DNA of 64,000 nucleotides from Myxococcales bacterium (GCA_005777185.1 SXNL01000226.1:1-64000), one strand, 5' to 3'. Shown: positions 8,415-16,692, counted from the stretch's first letter. Numbers and translations: made by a program. Notes: a model not told the origin generated them from the letters alone.

Positions 8415-9098
8415 TCACGGACACGCGGTGAGCGCGTCGATCCACACCCCGCCGGCGCAGAGCGCGAAGGCGCGCTCGCACGTCACGCCCCCGTCCGCCC
8501 CGCCGGCGTCGGCCGCGCCCCCCGTGCACTTGTCCGCCATGGACTTCGCGAGCGCGTCGCTCGACTCCCAGACGGCCAGGAAGATGTCGGTGACGGTCGA
8601 GGGGTCGCCCGAATACGCGAGCGCGTCGGTCTTGCACTTCCCGACGTTGGCCTGGCCACACGTGGCGCAATACCGGTCGAGGAGGTCCTGCTGGGCGGCC
8701 GTCATGGCCTTGCCGGGGTACGTCCGGTACTGGCAGTCGTCCGCCTTCTTCGCCCCGCAGTTGGCCGCGGTGAGACACGCGAGCTCCGCCGCCTGCTTCT
8801 GCGCGCTGTTCAGCTTCTCGTTCGCGACGCACACGGGGGTGAAGTCGGCGCCGCACTCGATGGGGAAGCCGCACGCCTGGAGGAAGCTCTTCTTCCGCGA
8901 GCACACGTCTGTGCCTGCGTCGAAGTCGCCGTCGAGCACGACGCTCGCGGCGTCGCGACCTGCCTCGATCACGGTCCCAGGGCCGGCCTCGGCCGGGATG
9001 CCCGGCGCGCTCGTGGTGCTCGAACAGGCCGCGAAGAGGACGGCGCCCACGGGCGCGAGGACGACCGCGAAGGCGAAGCGGAGGCGCATGGTGTTCAT
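8415..9098 (-). CDS. Cys-containing lipoprotein of unknown function
   Basis: A 227-residue lipoprotein starting MNTMRLRF (a second ATG three codons later is equally possible), with lipobox LFAAC. A short acidic, Ala-rich linker is followed by a helical domain with about 14 Cys (CSRKKSFLQACGFPIEC, CGAKKADDC, CATCGQANVGKC and others). A Gly/Ala/Asp run and the terminal segment CERAFALCAGGVWIDALTAC follow. The Cys count suggests a disulphide-rich domain at the cell surface. It lies divergently from the gene at 9208 and upstream of the lipoprotein at 7193-8371. Confidence 0.7.
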   Translation of the reverse strand: MNTMRLRFAFAVVLAPVGAVLFAACSSTTSAPGIPAEAGPGTVIEAGRDAASVVLDGDFDAGTDVCSRKKSFLQACGFPIECGADFTPVCVANEKLNSAQKQAAELACLTAANCGAKKADDCQYRTYPGKAMTAAQQDLLDRYCATCGQANVGKCKTDALAYSGDPSTVTDIFLAVWESSDALAKSMADKCTGGAADAGGADGGVTCERAFALCAGGVWIDALTACP

Positions 9099-9207
9099 CG
9101 TAGTACAGCGCCAGGGGCGCGAGGGGATCATGTCGCTCGTGACACCCCGGGGCGGAAGCGCGCGTGGCCCTTTTGTCCGCACACCGCGGCCGTGGTAGAC
9201 ACGCGCC

Positions 9208-11523
9208 GTGGGAACGCTCGCGACGCTCACGCCCGCCGATCGGCTCCCGCGGGGCGGGGTCGCGACGCTCGCCGCGGGCGCGTACCTCTCGGCCGCCACG
9301 GTGCGCGACCTCGGGGTCCACGGCTTCGACGCGTGGGCGCTGGTGACCACCACGCTGTCGTTCGGCATCCTCGGGCTGCGCGCCTCGCCGGAGCGGCGCG
9401 CCTGGATGGCGAGCCTGGTCCTCCTCGTGGGGTCGATCGGGGTGGGGGGCGGCAACCGCGCGTTCGCTTCGATCGGCGTGCTCGTCGCGTTCGGCGTCGT
9501 GGCGCGGCGGATCGCGGGCGTTCTCGGCCCGGGCGGGCTCTCCGAGACACGCGCGCTGCCGGTCGGGCGCGTCCTCGCGCTCCTCGGCACCCTGTGCGGC
9601 GCCTCCGCGCTGGTGTTCGCGGCGGACGGGCTCGGCGCGGGTCTCCCGTGGGCGCGGGAGAGCCTCCTCCTCGGGCTCCCGGTCACCTCGGGCGCGCTCG
9701 CGATCCTCTGGGTGGCGATCGCGCGCGCGCGACGCGGCGCTTTCGAGCTCGGCGTCCCACACAAGGCGTTCGCGCTCCTCGGCGCTTTCACGGCTGTCCT
9801 CTCCCTCGTGACGGTGGCTGCCGTGGCGCTCGCCGGCCCGGACGACCTCGGCCCGGCGCGCGCGCATGGGCTGCGCCTCGCCTGCGTCGGCCTCGGAGCC
9901 GGCGCCGCGGCGGTGACCGAGCTCGACCTGCGCGCGGAGCTCCTGTTCTACCCGCGGCTCGCGCGGTGGATCGGCGCGGCGCTCCTGGTCGCCGCGCCCG
10001 TCATGCTCCTCACGATCGGCTCCGCCGTGGAGGTCTTTGGCGCGTCCCCGCTCGGCGCCGCGCTCGCGGCCAGCGTCGCCGCGTTCGCGTGCGGTGTGCT
10101 CGTCCCGCGCATCGCGCGCCTCTTCATCGACGGGACCGACGCGCACATCGAGGCCGCCGTCCACGCCCGCGGGGCGCTCCACTTCGACGAGCCGGAGGTC
10201 GTGATCGCCGGCGTGATCACGCGGCTCCGCGAGCCGTTTAGCGAGGGCGAGGCGCTCTCGAGCACGAGCCCCTGCCCGGTCCTCTTCACGCCGGATCCCG
10301 GCACGGCGTGGCAGGTCGACCTGGCCGGCTACCTCCACGCGCGCGCCGTGCCGTGGCCCGTCGCGATCGCCGACCTCGCTCACGAAGAGCCGTTCCGCCT
10401 GCTCGACGTGCGCGTGCTCCGCACCCTCGAGGTGCGCCGCCCCGATCTCCGCCCCGCGCTGGCGTGGATGGAGAGCGAGGGCTTCGCCTTCGTGGTCGCG
10501 GTCGCGCGCGAGGGCGAGGCCGACGCGCTGCTCGCGATGCCCGAGCGTGGGCGGCGTGGGAGCCTCGGCATCGACGAGGCGGTCGCCACGAAGGAGCTCG
10601 CCGACCAGCTCGCGTGGGCCTCGGCGTTCCGCTCGCGCTTCGATCGGGGGCTCCTCCGCGAGGCCGAGCTCAAGCGCGAGCTCGACGCCGCCACGGAGCG
10701 CGTGCTCCGGCTGGAGCGCGAGCGCGACCTCATCGCCCGGAGGGATATCCTCCACACGACGCGCCTCGCGGAGCCCGTCGTGGGCGTGTACGCCGGGGCT
10801 GCGCGCATGGCCGAGGACGCGCTCGACCAGCGCGCGCGCCTCGACGCGCCCACGGTCGTCCTCGCGCGGATCGGCATGGACGCGATCGCCCACATCGCCC
10901 GCGCGCACCTCGCGGGCGCGCGCCGCGCCGGGCCGTTCGTGGTCGTGGACGGCACGCAGTCACGCGAGCACGATCCGGCGCGCTGGAAGGACGCGGCGAC
11001 GTCGCCCCTCGCGCTGGCGCACGGGGGCCTCATCGTGCTGCTCGACGGCGCGGCGCTGCCCTCCGAGGTTCAGAGGTTGATCGGGGAGGCGCTCGCGGAG
11101 CGCCGCGGCCCCTGGCCGGGCGCGACGTCGCTCGACGTGCTGCCCTGGCTGGTCACCTCGCGCGATCCGTCGATCGTCGCGGCGGAGCTGGAGCCCGCCC
11201 TGCTCGCACGCCTGCACGACGCGCTGGCGTCCGTCGTCTCGCTCCCGCGCCTGGCGCACCGGCAGGAGGATCTGAGGGCGATCTTCACGGATCGCCTCGC
11301 GCGCGAGGGCCTCAGGCAGCGCGGGCGGCCGGTCGGGCTGGACGACGGGGCGTTCCTCCTCCTGTCGGAGCACCTCTTCGCGGGGGAGGACCGCGAGCTC
11401 GCGCTCGTGATGTCGCGGCTCGTCGCCACGCTGGATGGCGACGTCGTGCGGGCGGACGACGTGCGGCGGCTGGGGCTTGCGGCGCTGGCGAGCGATACGC
11501 CGAACCTGCGGCTGGTGCGCTGA
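9208..11523 (+). CDS. Membrane protein with degenerate NtrC-like (sigma-54 activator) AAA+ domain
   Basis: A 771-residue protein with a GTG start (the first possible start after an in-frame stop at 9196). Residues about 1-310 hold some 8 membrane helices. A GAF-sized soluble part follows, then a charged coiled coil (LREAELKRELDAATERVLRLERE, near 490-520). The last 220 residues align by motif order to the central domain of sigma-54 activators: PFVVVDGTQ, AHGGLIVLLDGAALPSEVQRLI, and LPRLAHRQEDLRAIF. The Walker A site is lost (ARIGMDAI where GESGTGKE is expected), the Walker B Glu is Gly, and GAFTGA is absent. It cannot be an active ATPase of that class. It may be a membrane sensor whose remodelled domain now binds partners. 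Confidence 0.6.
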   Translation: MGTLATLTPADRLPRGGVATLAAGAYLSAATVRDLGVHGFDAWALVTTTLSFGILGLRASPERRAWMASLVLLVGSIGVGGGNRAFASIGVLVAFGVVARRIAGVLGPGGLSETRALPVGRVLALLGTLCGASALVFAADGLGAGLPWARESLLLGLPVTSGALAILWVAIARARRGAFELGVPHKAFALLGAFTAVLSLVTVAAVALAGPDDLGPARAHGLRLACVGLGAGAAAVTELDLRAELLFYPRLARWIGAALLVAAPVMLLTIGSAVEVFGASPLGAALAASVAAFACGVLVPRIARLFIDGTDAHIEAAVHARGALHFDEPEVVIAGVITRLREPFSEGEALSSTSPCPVLFTPDPGTAWQVDLAGYLHARAVPWPVAIADLAHEEPFRLLDVRVLRTLEVRRPDLRPALAWMESEGFAFVVAVAREGEADALLAMPERGRRGSLGIDEAVATKELADQLAWASAFRSRFDRGLLREAELKRELDAATERVLRLERERDLIARRDILHTTRLAEPVVGVYAGAARMAEDALDQRARLDAPTVVLARIGMDAIAHIARAHLAGARRAGPFVVVDGTQSREHDPARWKDAATSPLALAHGGLIVLLDGAALPSEVQRLIGEALAERRGPWPGATSLDVLPWLVTSRDPSIVAAELEPALLARLHDALASVVSLPRLAHRQEDLRAIFTDRLAREGLRQRGRPVGLDDGAFLLLSEHLFAGEDRELALVMSRLVATLDGDVVRADDVRRLGLAALASDTPNLRLVR

Positions 11524-11605
11524 CGGCGGGAAGCGGGCGGGCGACAGCGGACGGCGACGGCGCAAGTTCTTGAAACACCACGGGATGTCTGGGAAGATCA
11601 GGGTC

Positions 11606-11683
11606 ATGGACGCCCCTCCCAGCCGCCGGCCCTCGCTGGACGCGCCCGTGAAGGCGGGGGACGTGCTCGCGGGCGCGTTCTGA
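11606..11683 (+). pseudogene. 25-codon relic of a Ser/Thr protein kinase N-terminus (or leader peptide)
   Basis: A short frame encoding MDAPPSRRPSLDAPVKAGDV followed by LAGAF and then TGA. Myxobacterial PknB-type kinases very often begin with a low-complexity leader, then a motif of the type GDVLAGKYRVERVLG. Here the match stops abruptly at LAGAF, where the glycine loop should begin. The reading is that a kinase gene was truncated just after its start and its 5' end survives 8 bases before the ABC-type operon. An alternative is a genuine short leader peptide for that operon. Confidence 0.4.
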
Positions 11684-11690
11684 GCACCCG

Positions 11691-12470
11691 ATGACCGCAC
11701 GCTCCCTCCCGTTCGTCCGGCTCGGAATGCTCCTCGCGGGCCGCGGCCCGCTGTTCTTCGTCTCGCTCGGCCTGTCGCTCGTGATCGTGGGCTGGGCCGC
11801 GACGCGCGCGCTCGTCCTCGCGAAGGCCGGCAACGCGAACGCGCTCCTCGCGGTGCCTGCGGCGTGCTCGTCCGCGCTCGTCTGGGGGACGGCGATCCTC
11901 GTCGCGTTCGGGGCCTCCGTGCAGGCACTGCGGCGCGATCGCGCCGAGGGCATCGTCGCCCTGATGGCGTCGCGCGGCGCGCTCGGGCGTTACCTGTTCG
12001 CGCGCGTCTCCGGCCTCGCCACCCTCCTGTTCGTGATCCTCGGCGGCGGCGCTCTGGTGAGCGGCCTCGCGTGCACCTTCGCCGCGATGGAGCTCTCCGT
12101 CGCGCTCGAGGCGCTCGGCGCGACGGGGGCGTCGGTGGCGTACGGCGCCGCGGCGTCCGTCACGCTCGCGCTCGTGTGCTTCGCGGCGCTGGGCACGCGC
12201 TCCCGAGGCGGCGGCTACGTCCGGCTCGCGGCGATCCTGTTCATCCCGGAGCTCCTCCAGCAGTTCCTCGTCGATCTCGTCCCTGACGCGTGGCGCGAGC
12301 TCCTCTCGATCCCGGAGGCCCTCGTCGCGCTCCGGAGTGCGCTCACGCCGCACGCCTTCGATCCGTTCCGGCTCGGGCGCGCGGTCGTGCTGCTGGTGTT
12401 CGTCTGTGGCATCGCGCTCGTGGTCATCAAGCGCGAGCTCGCGTCGCTCGAGGCGGAGGCCGGCCGGTGA
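11691..12470 (+). CDS. ABC-2-type membrane permease-like protein
   Basis: A 259-residue integral membrane protein with about six helices and the sequence ALRRDRAEGIVALMASRGALGRYLFAR after helix two. That is the cytoplasmic coupling-helix-like segment typical of ABC-2-type and ABC export permeases. Its stop overlaps the GTG start of the downstream ATPase-like gene by 4 bases, so they are translationally coupled. Together with the permease at 13435 it forms a permease-ATPase-permease operon. Confidence 0.65.
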   Translation: MTARSLPFVRLGMLLAGRGPLFFVSLGLSLVIVGWAATRALVLAKAGNANALLAVPAACSSALVWGTAILVAFGASVQALRRDRAEGIVALMASRGALGRYLFARVSGLATLLFVILGGGALVSGLACTFAAMELSVALEALGATGASVAYGAAASVTLALVCFAALGTRSRGGGYVRLAAILFIPELLQQFLVDLVPDAWRELLSIPEALVALRSALTPHAFDPFRLGRAVVLLVFVCGIALVVIKRELASLEAEAGR

Positions 12471-13438
12471 TCCGCGCCAAGGGTCTACGGGCGATCGGCC
12501 CGCGCAAGGGCGGCCCCGCGGCGGTCCTGTCGGACGTGACCCTCGAGATCGAGCCCGGCCTCACATGCCTCCTCGGCACCGCCGAGGACGGCGGGCCGCT
12601 CTTCCTCGACATCGCCGCGGGGCTCGTCCGGCCCAGCGCGGGCTCCGTCGACGTCCTCGGCGGGCCGCCGGCGGCTGCCCGCGCGCGGATCGCCCACGTC
12701 CCCCACGAGGTCGCGCTCCCCGAGGCGCTCACCGTCTCGGAGATCCTCACGCTGGGGCGACAGCTCCGGCGCGCCCCCACGAAGAATCACGGCGAGCTCC
12801 TCGCACGGCTGGGCATCGCGCACCTCGCCACCCGCCGCGCGAGCAGCCTGGCTCGGGCCGAAGCTCGATCGGTCGCGCTGGCCGCGGCGGTGCACGCGGA
12901 GACCGAGGTGCTCCTCCTCGACGAGCCTTTCGCGGACGCGAGCCTCGAGACGCCCGCGCGCCTGGGCGAGGTCCTCCGGGAGCGAGCGCGCGCGGGGGCC
13001 AGCGTGGTCGTGGCGACGGCGTCCACGCGACCTCCGCTCGCGTTCGAGACGACGTGGCTGCTCTCTCGCGGCGTCGTCTTCTCCGTGAACGGCTCGGAGC
13101 CCATCGCGCTGGCACGGGAGGCGAGGCTGCGGGTGGTCACGCCCGACGCGCGGGCTCTCTCCGCCGCGCTCGGGGCCCTCGAGGAGGACGCCGCTCCGCG
13201 CGAGCTCACGATCGGCGACGGCCACGTCGTCCTCGTGGGGCCCGACATCCTCGCGCTCGCGCGTGCACTCGGCGCGGCGGTCTGCAGCTCGGCGGCGCGC
13301 GTCGTGGCCGTGGTCCCGGAGCTCGCGTCCGTCGATGGGCTCAAGGAGGCTGCCCTCTCTCAGACGGCGCGTTCCTCCGTCCCGCCCGCCGCCGCGAGGC
13401 GCGCCGAGGTCGCGGGCTCCACCGGGGACCCGACATGA
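12467..13438 (+). CDS. ABC transporter ATPase-like protein with ablated Walker A, signature and H-loop
   Basis: A 323-residue protein, GTG start overlapping the preceding stop. The overall ABC ATPase order is clear: LSDVTLEIEPGLTCLLG, IAAGLVRPSAGSVDVLGGPP, a Q-loop-position segment, and EVLLLDEPF (Walker B, Asp152-Glu153). At Walker A the sequence is GTAEDGGP, so the catalytic Lys is Gly43 and the Ser/Thr is Pro44. The LSGGQ signature is replaced by SSLARAEA and the H-loop His by Ser. About 130 extra C-terminal residues follow. It should not hydrolyse ATP in the usual way. It may be a structural subunit or belong to a decaying operon. Confidence 0.75.
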   Translation: MIRAKGLRAIGPRKGGPAAVLSDVTLEIEPGLTCLLGTAEDGGPLFLDIAAGLVRPSAGSVDVLGGPPAAARARIAHVPHEVALPEALTVSEILTLGRQLRRAPTKNHGELLARLGIAHLATRRASSLARAEARSVALAAAVHAETEVLLLDEPFADASLETPARLGEVLRERARAGASVVVATASTRPPLAFETTWLLSRGVVFSVNGSEPIALAREARLRVVTPDARALSAALGALEEDAAPRELTIGDGHVVLVGPDILALARALGAAVCSSAARVVAVVPELASVDGLKEAALSQTARSSVPPAAARRAEVAGSTGDPT

Positions 13439-14109
13439 TGGCTGCACTCTACAAACTTCCGATCGCGCGCCTGGGCCGATCCTGGGCCACGCTTCTCGCG
13501 GCCGTGGCGTGGACGCTCCTCGCGCTCGTCCCTGCCCTGTCGGTGCGGCGGCACCAGGGCCACGCGTACACGGCGCTGTCGGGCGCCTTCTCGGAGATCA
13601 CGCTCCCCCTGGTCGTCTTCGGCCTCACAGGGCGCGTCCTCGCGGGCGGGAACATGAAGGACGCGATCCGGCCGCTCGTCGGCCTGGGCGCGGCGCCGGC
13701 ACAGGCCGCCGTGTCGATGACCACGACGGCGATGCTCGCCGGGGCGCTCGCGGGCGCGCTGCAGGGCGCGCTCGTGGCGGCGGTGGCGCACGGACCGGGC
13801 GATCCGCCGCTCGCGTGGGACGTCCTGACGAGCGCCGAGGTGGGCGCGCTCGGCGGGGCCGCGTACGCGGCGCTGTTCGCCTTCGGATCCACGTTCGGCG
13901 GCGCCGTGGGGAGGAGCGTGCTCCTCGGCGCCGACTGGGTGCTCGGAGCGAGCGGATCGGGGGCCTTGCTGTTTCCGCGGGGGCACGTGCGGAGCCTGCT
14001 CGGGGGCGAGCTGGCGGGGTTCGCGATGAGCCAGCGCGCGAGCTTCGGGGCGCTGATGGTGCTGACGGGGCTCTTCGGCGCGATGGCGGTGGGTCGGACG
14101 CGACGCTGA
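13435..14109 (+). CDS. ABC permease-like membrane protein
   Basis: A 224-residue membrane protein with about six hydrophobic segments. It starts MMAALYKLPIARLGRSW and contains NMKDAIRPLVGLGAAPAQAAVSM after helix two, the same kind of amphipathic loop as in the permease at 11691. ATGA overlap with the ATPase-like gene shows coupling. It carries the distinctive cytoplasmic Arg-rich end GRTRR. The transported substrate is unknown. Confidence 0.6.
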   Translation: MMAALYKLPIARLGRSWATLLAAVAWTLLALVPALSVRRHQGHAYTALSGAFSEITLPLVVFGLTGRVLAGGNMKDAIRPLVGLGAAPAQAAVSMTTTAMLAGALAGALQGALVAAVAHGPGDPPLAWDVLTSAEVGALGGAAYAALFAFGSTFGGAVGRSVLLGADWVLGASGSGALLFPRGHVRSLLGGELAGFAMSQRASFGALMVLTGLFGAMAVGRTRR

Positions 14110-14113
14110 AGGA

Positions 14114-14159
14114 GGGTATACCCAGGTATACCCGGACGGCGGACGGCGGCCCTCCGTCC
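14114..14159. terminator. Tandem palindromes and hairpin between convergent genes
   Basis: Between the permease stop and the convergent small gene lie the palindrome GGGTATACCC (14114-14123), a near copy GGTATACCC (14125-14133), and GGACGG/CCGTCC arms (14141-14146 and 14154-14159). A transcription end signal serving both strands is plausible. There is no T-run. Confidence 0.3.
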
Positions 14160-14432
14160 CTACCCGGGGATGGCCGCGAGCAGCCGCTCCCGCGCCGCCG
14201 CCCCGAGATCCAGCGCGCGGCCCCGGAGCTCGAACCGCCCGTCCTCCTGGCGCTTCGCCGCGTGCACCTTCACGCGGATCGACAGCGCCACCGCCGCCTG
14301 GTCCTCGGCCGCCCCCACGAGGAGCCCCTCGAGCCGCGACCCGGGCGGCGACGGCGTCGTCGACAGGAGGGTGATCCTGTCGCCCGCCAGCGAGACCACG
14401 TCCGCCTCCCCGCCCTTCTGCCACCGGATCAC
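14160..14432 (-). CDS. Small PilZ-like protein, translationally coupled to smpB
   Basis: A 90-residue protein reading VIRWQKGGEADVVSLAGDR onward, with GTG start overlapping the smpB stop by 4 bases (GTGA). The beta-strand pattern with PPGSRLEGLLVG, AALSIRVKVHAAKRQEDG and a final RGRALDLGAAARERLL resembles a short PilZ-type domain. The RxxxR motif that binds cyclic di-GMP is not evident. The overlap is strong evidence that it is real. Its function with smpB is unclear. Confidence 0.6.
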   Translation of the reverse strand: MIRWQKGGEADVVSLAGDRITLLSTTPSPPGSRLEGLLVGAAEDQAAVALSIRVKVHAAKRQEDGRFELRGRALDLGAAARERLLAAIPG

Positions 14433-14923
14433 GATCCCTTCCTCCCGCGGCCCATCTCCGCCCGCGCCTCGCGATCCGCCGTCTTCCGCGCGATCTCCTG
14501 CCGCTTGTCGCCCTTCTTGCGCCCCTTGCCGAGCCCGAGCTCGACCTTCACGAACCCGTTGCGGAGGAAGAGCTTGAGCGGAACGAGCGTGAGCCCCTCG
14601 CGCGCGAGCGCCGCGCCGATCCGCTCGATCTCCCGCTTGCGCACGAGGAGCTTGCGCGCGCGCCGCGGCTCGTGCGGGAAGGCGCTGGCGTGCGAGAAAG
14701 GTGCGACATACATCTGCTTCAGCCACAGCTCGCCCTGCTCCACCACCGCGTACGCGTCCACGAGCTCGATCTTGCCCGCGCGGATCGACTTCACCTCGCT
14801 GCCCACGAGCGCGAGCCCGGCCTCGAACGTCTCCTCGATGGCGTAGTCGAACGACGCGCGGCGGTTCTTCGCGATCAGGCCCTCGCCCGCCTGCCGCTCC
14901 TTCGTCGCGCGCGCCTCGACCAC
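14429..14923 (-). CDS. smpB: SsrA-binding protein SmpB
   Basis: A 164-residue protein with the full SmpB signature: IAKNRRASFDYAIEETFEAGL, LVGSEVKSIRAGK, and the oligonucleotide-binding core LWLKQMYVAPF. The LVPLKLFLRNGFVKVELGLGKGRKKGDKR region and basic C-terminal tail complete it. SmpB binds tmRNA and brings it to stalled ribosomes for trans-translation. Length is typical. It is the first gene of a two-gene unit with the small PilZ-like gene. No tmRNA gene was recognised in this window. Confidence 0.97.
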   Translation of the reverse strand: MVEARATKERQAGEGLIAKNRRASFDYAIEETFEAGLALVGSEVKSIRAGKIELVDAYAVVEQGELWLKQMYVAPFSHASAFPHEPRRARKLLVRKREIERIGAALAREGLTLVPLKLFLRNGFVKVELGLGKGRKKGDKRQEIARKTADREARAEMGRGRKGS

Positions 14924-14964
14924 GGCGCCTCCTTACCACACGAAACGCGCCTAGAATCGCGCGC

Positions 14965-15534
14965 ATGACCTTCCGTCTCTCTCCTCCCCGCATCGCGACG
15001 TGGCGACGCACACGGACGCACGAGCTCGCCGACTACGGCGTGTTCACCGTGCAGCGCCACGAGATGGAGGACGGCGCCGGCAAGCCGAGGCGTGCCGTCC
15101 ACTGCTTCACCTGCCCCGACTGGTGCAACGTGATCGCCCTCACCCCCGCCGACGAGGTCGTGATGATCTGGCAGTACCGCTTCGGCACCGACACGATGAC
15201 GCTCGAGGTGCCGGGCGGGGTCATCGATCCGGGCGAGGATCCCGCCCTCGCTGCCGAGCGCGAGCTCCGCGAGGAGAGCGGGTTCGCCGCCGACGGGTTC
15301 GAGCTCCTCGTGGCCACCGAGCCGAACCCCGCGCTCCAGGGGAACCGCTGCTTCACCTACCTCGCCCGGGGCGCGCGCCCCGCGTTCGAGACCGAGTTCG
15401 ACGATCTGGAGGAATGCGAGCCCGTCCTCGTCCCGCTGGACGCGCTGCCGCGTCTCCTCGACGAGGGGGCGGTCACCCACGCCCTCGTGCTCTGCGGACT
15501 CGAGCGCCTGCTCAGGAGGCGCGCGCTCCGCTGA
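14965..15534 (+). CDS. NUDIX hydrolase (ADP-ribose pyrophosphatase-like)
   Basis: A 189-residue protein with a perfect Nudix box at residues 85-107: G-x5-E, then E-x-L-REES-GF (GVIDPGE, RELREESGF). Upstream is VMIWQYRFGTDTMTLEVPGG, the arrangement of ADP-ribose and nucleoside diphosphate-sugar pyrophosphatases. The enzyme cleaves a nucleoside diphosphate linked to another moiety, using Mg ions held by the box glutamates. It is transcribed divergently from smpB and its stop directly abuts that of the convergent kinase-like gene. Exact substrate is unknown. Confidence 0.92.
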   Translation: MTFRLSPPRIATWRRTRTHELADYGVFTVQRHEMEDGAGKPRRAVHCFTCPDWCNVIALTPADEVVMIWQYRFGTDTMTLEVPGGVIDPGEDPALAAERELREESGFAADGFELLVATEPNPALQGNRCFTYLARGARPAFETEFDDLEECEPVLVPLDALPRLLDEGAVTHALVLCGLERLLRRRALR

Positions 15535-16692
15535 TCACCAGGGCGCCTCGTCCTCCAGGAGATCGCTCTCGTCGAGCAGATCGTCGGCCGCGAAACCCAG
15601 GGGCCGATCCGTGTCGCCTGGCTCCGTGCGCGCCGCCGCCGGGAGGTCGTCGCGGCGCGAGAGCCTGAGCTCGGACTCGGACCTCCGCGAGGGAGGCGCG
15701 CGCCCGGGCGCGGGCTGGGTGCGGGGCACCGTGATTTCCTCGACGTCCTTGGAGAGGAGCTCACGAAGGAACAGCCGCTCATCGCCCACGCCGAGGCCGA
15801 GCGACAGCCGTCTCAGCTCGAAGGCCATCTGCCCCGCGTCCGCGTACCTATCGCGAGGGTCGACCGCCATCGCCCGCACCATGATCGCGGAGAGCTCGTC
15901 CGGGAACGAGCGCATGCCGGTCATCTCCAGGATGCCGTCGCGCGCCATCCCGAGCGCCTCGCGACCGTCGACACGCGGGGAAAAGCGCGGCCCGACGAGC
16001 ATCTCGTGGAGGATGAGCCCCACGGAGAACACGTCGCTCTCGGCGGTCGCGCCCTCTCCGCACGCGACCTCCGGAGACATCGAGGCGCAGCGACGCGCGA
16101 CGCTGCGCAGGCTCCGCACGTCGGTCGAGATCTGACGCGCCTCCGCGAGCTCGAAGTCGGTCACCTTCACCTCGCCCGCGATCGACAGCAGCACGTCGCG
16201 CATCGAGAGGTCACCGTGCACCACCTGGAGCGCGTAGCCATCCTGGTCGACGGCGCGCCTCGCGGCCGCGAGTCCCTCGGCCACCTCGAGCGCGATGAAA
16301 ACGGCGAGGTCGAGTGACACGCGCACGCCCGCGCTCCGCAGCTTGTCCATGAGCGCCGAGAGCGTGATCCCCTCCACGAGCTCGCCCGTGCGCACCGTCT
16401 GCCCGCACTCGACGCCGAGGTCGAACATCTGCGCGACGTTGGGGTGACGCACCATGGCCGCGCGCGTCGTGGCGCGCCGGATCACGTGAAAGGCGAGGTC
16501 GCGATCGTCCGACGCGACGGCGTCGAACACCTTCGCGGCGACGGCGTGCGACACACCGTAGGGCCCCTCCGTCCTGCCCCGGAACACCGTCGCGAGGGAG
16601 CCACGCCCGAGCGGAGGCCCGAGGGTGATCCAGCGACCCGGGCCAAGCGGTACGTGGGAGAAAGGGGCGTGCGCCTGGACGGCATGAGACAT
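15535..16692 (-). CDS. Ser/Thr kinase-like protein with degenerate catalytic loop (pseudokinase)
   Basis: A 385-residue protein starting MSHAVQAHAP. The kinase fold is clear: LGRGSLATVF glycine loop, AAKVF with Lys54, SPEVACGE after the activation segment, and DVFSVGLILHEML. The catalytic loop reads HGDLSMRDVLL: Asp161 remains, but the Lys two positions on is Ser163 and the metal-binding Asn is Asp166. DFG is DFE (179-181). Residues about 300-385 are an acidic/Arg-rich tail without a membrane helix. It probably binds partners or nucleotide but is a poor phosphotransferase. Confidence 0.8.
   Translation of the reverse strand: MSHAVQAHAPFSHVPLGPGRWITLGPPLGRGSLATVFRGRTEGPYGVSHAVAAKVFDAVASDDRDLAFHVIRRATTRAAMVRHPNVAQMFDLGVECGQTVRTGELVEGITLSALMDKLRSAGVRVSLDLAVFIALEVAEGLAAARRAVDQDGYALQVVHGDLSMRDVLLSIAGEVKVTDFELAEARQISTDVRSLRSVARRCASMSPEVACGEGATAESDVFSVGLILHEMLVGPRFSPRVDGREALGMARDGILEMTGMRSFPDELSAIMVRAMAVDPRDRYADAGQMAFELRRLSLGLGVGDERLFLRELLSKDVEEITVPRTQPAPGRAPPSRRSESELRLSRRDDLPAAARTEPGDTDRPLGFAADDLLDESDLLEDEAPW

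Noticed and set aside
7969-10908. 979-residue minus-strand open frame
   Set aside because: It is the antisense shadow of the lipoproteins and the 9208-11523 gene; its product is Arg/Ala/Glu-rich low complexity with no motif, as expected from high GC content.
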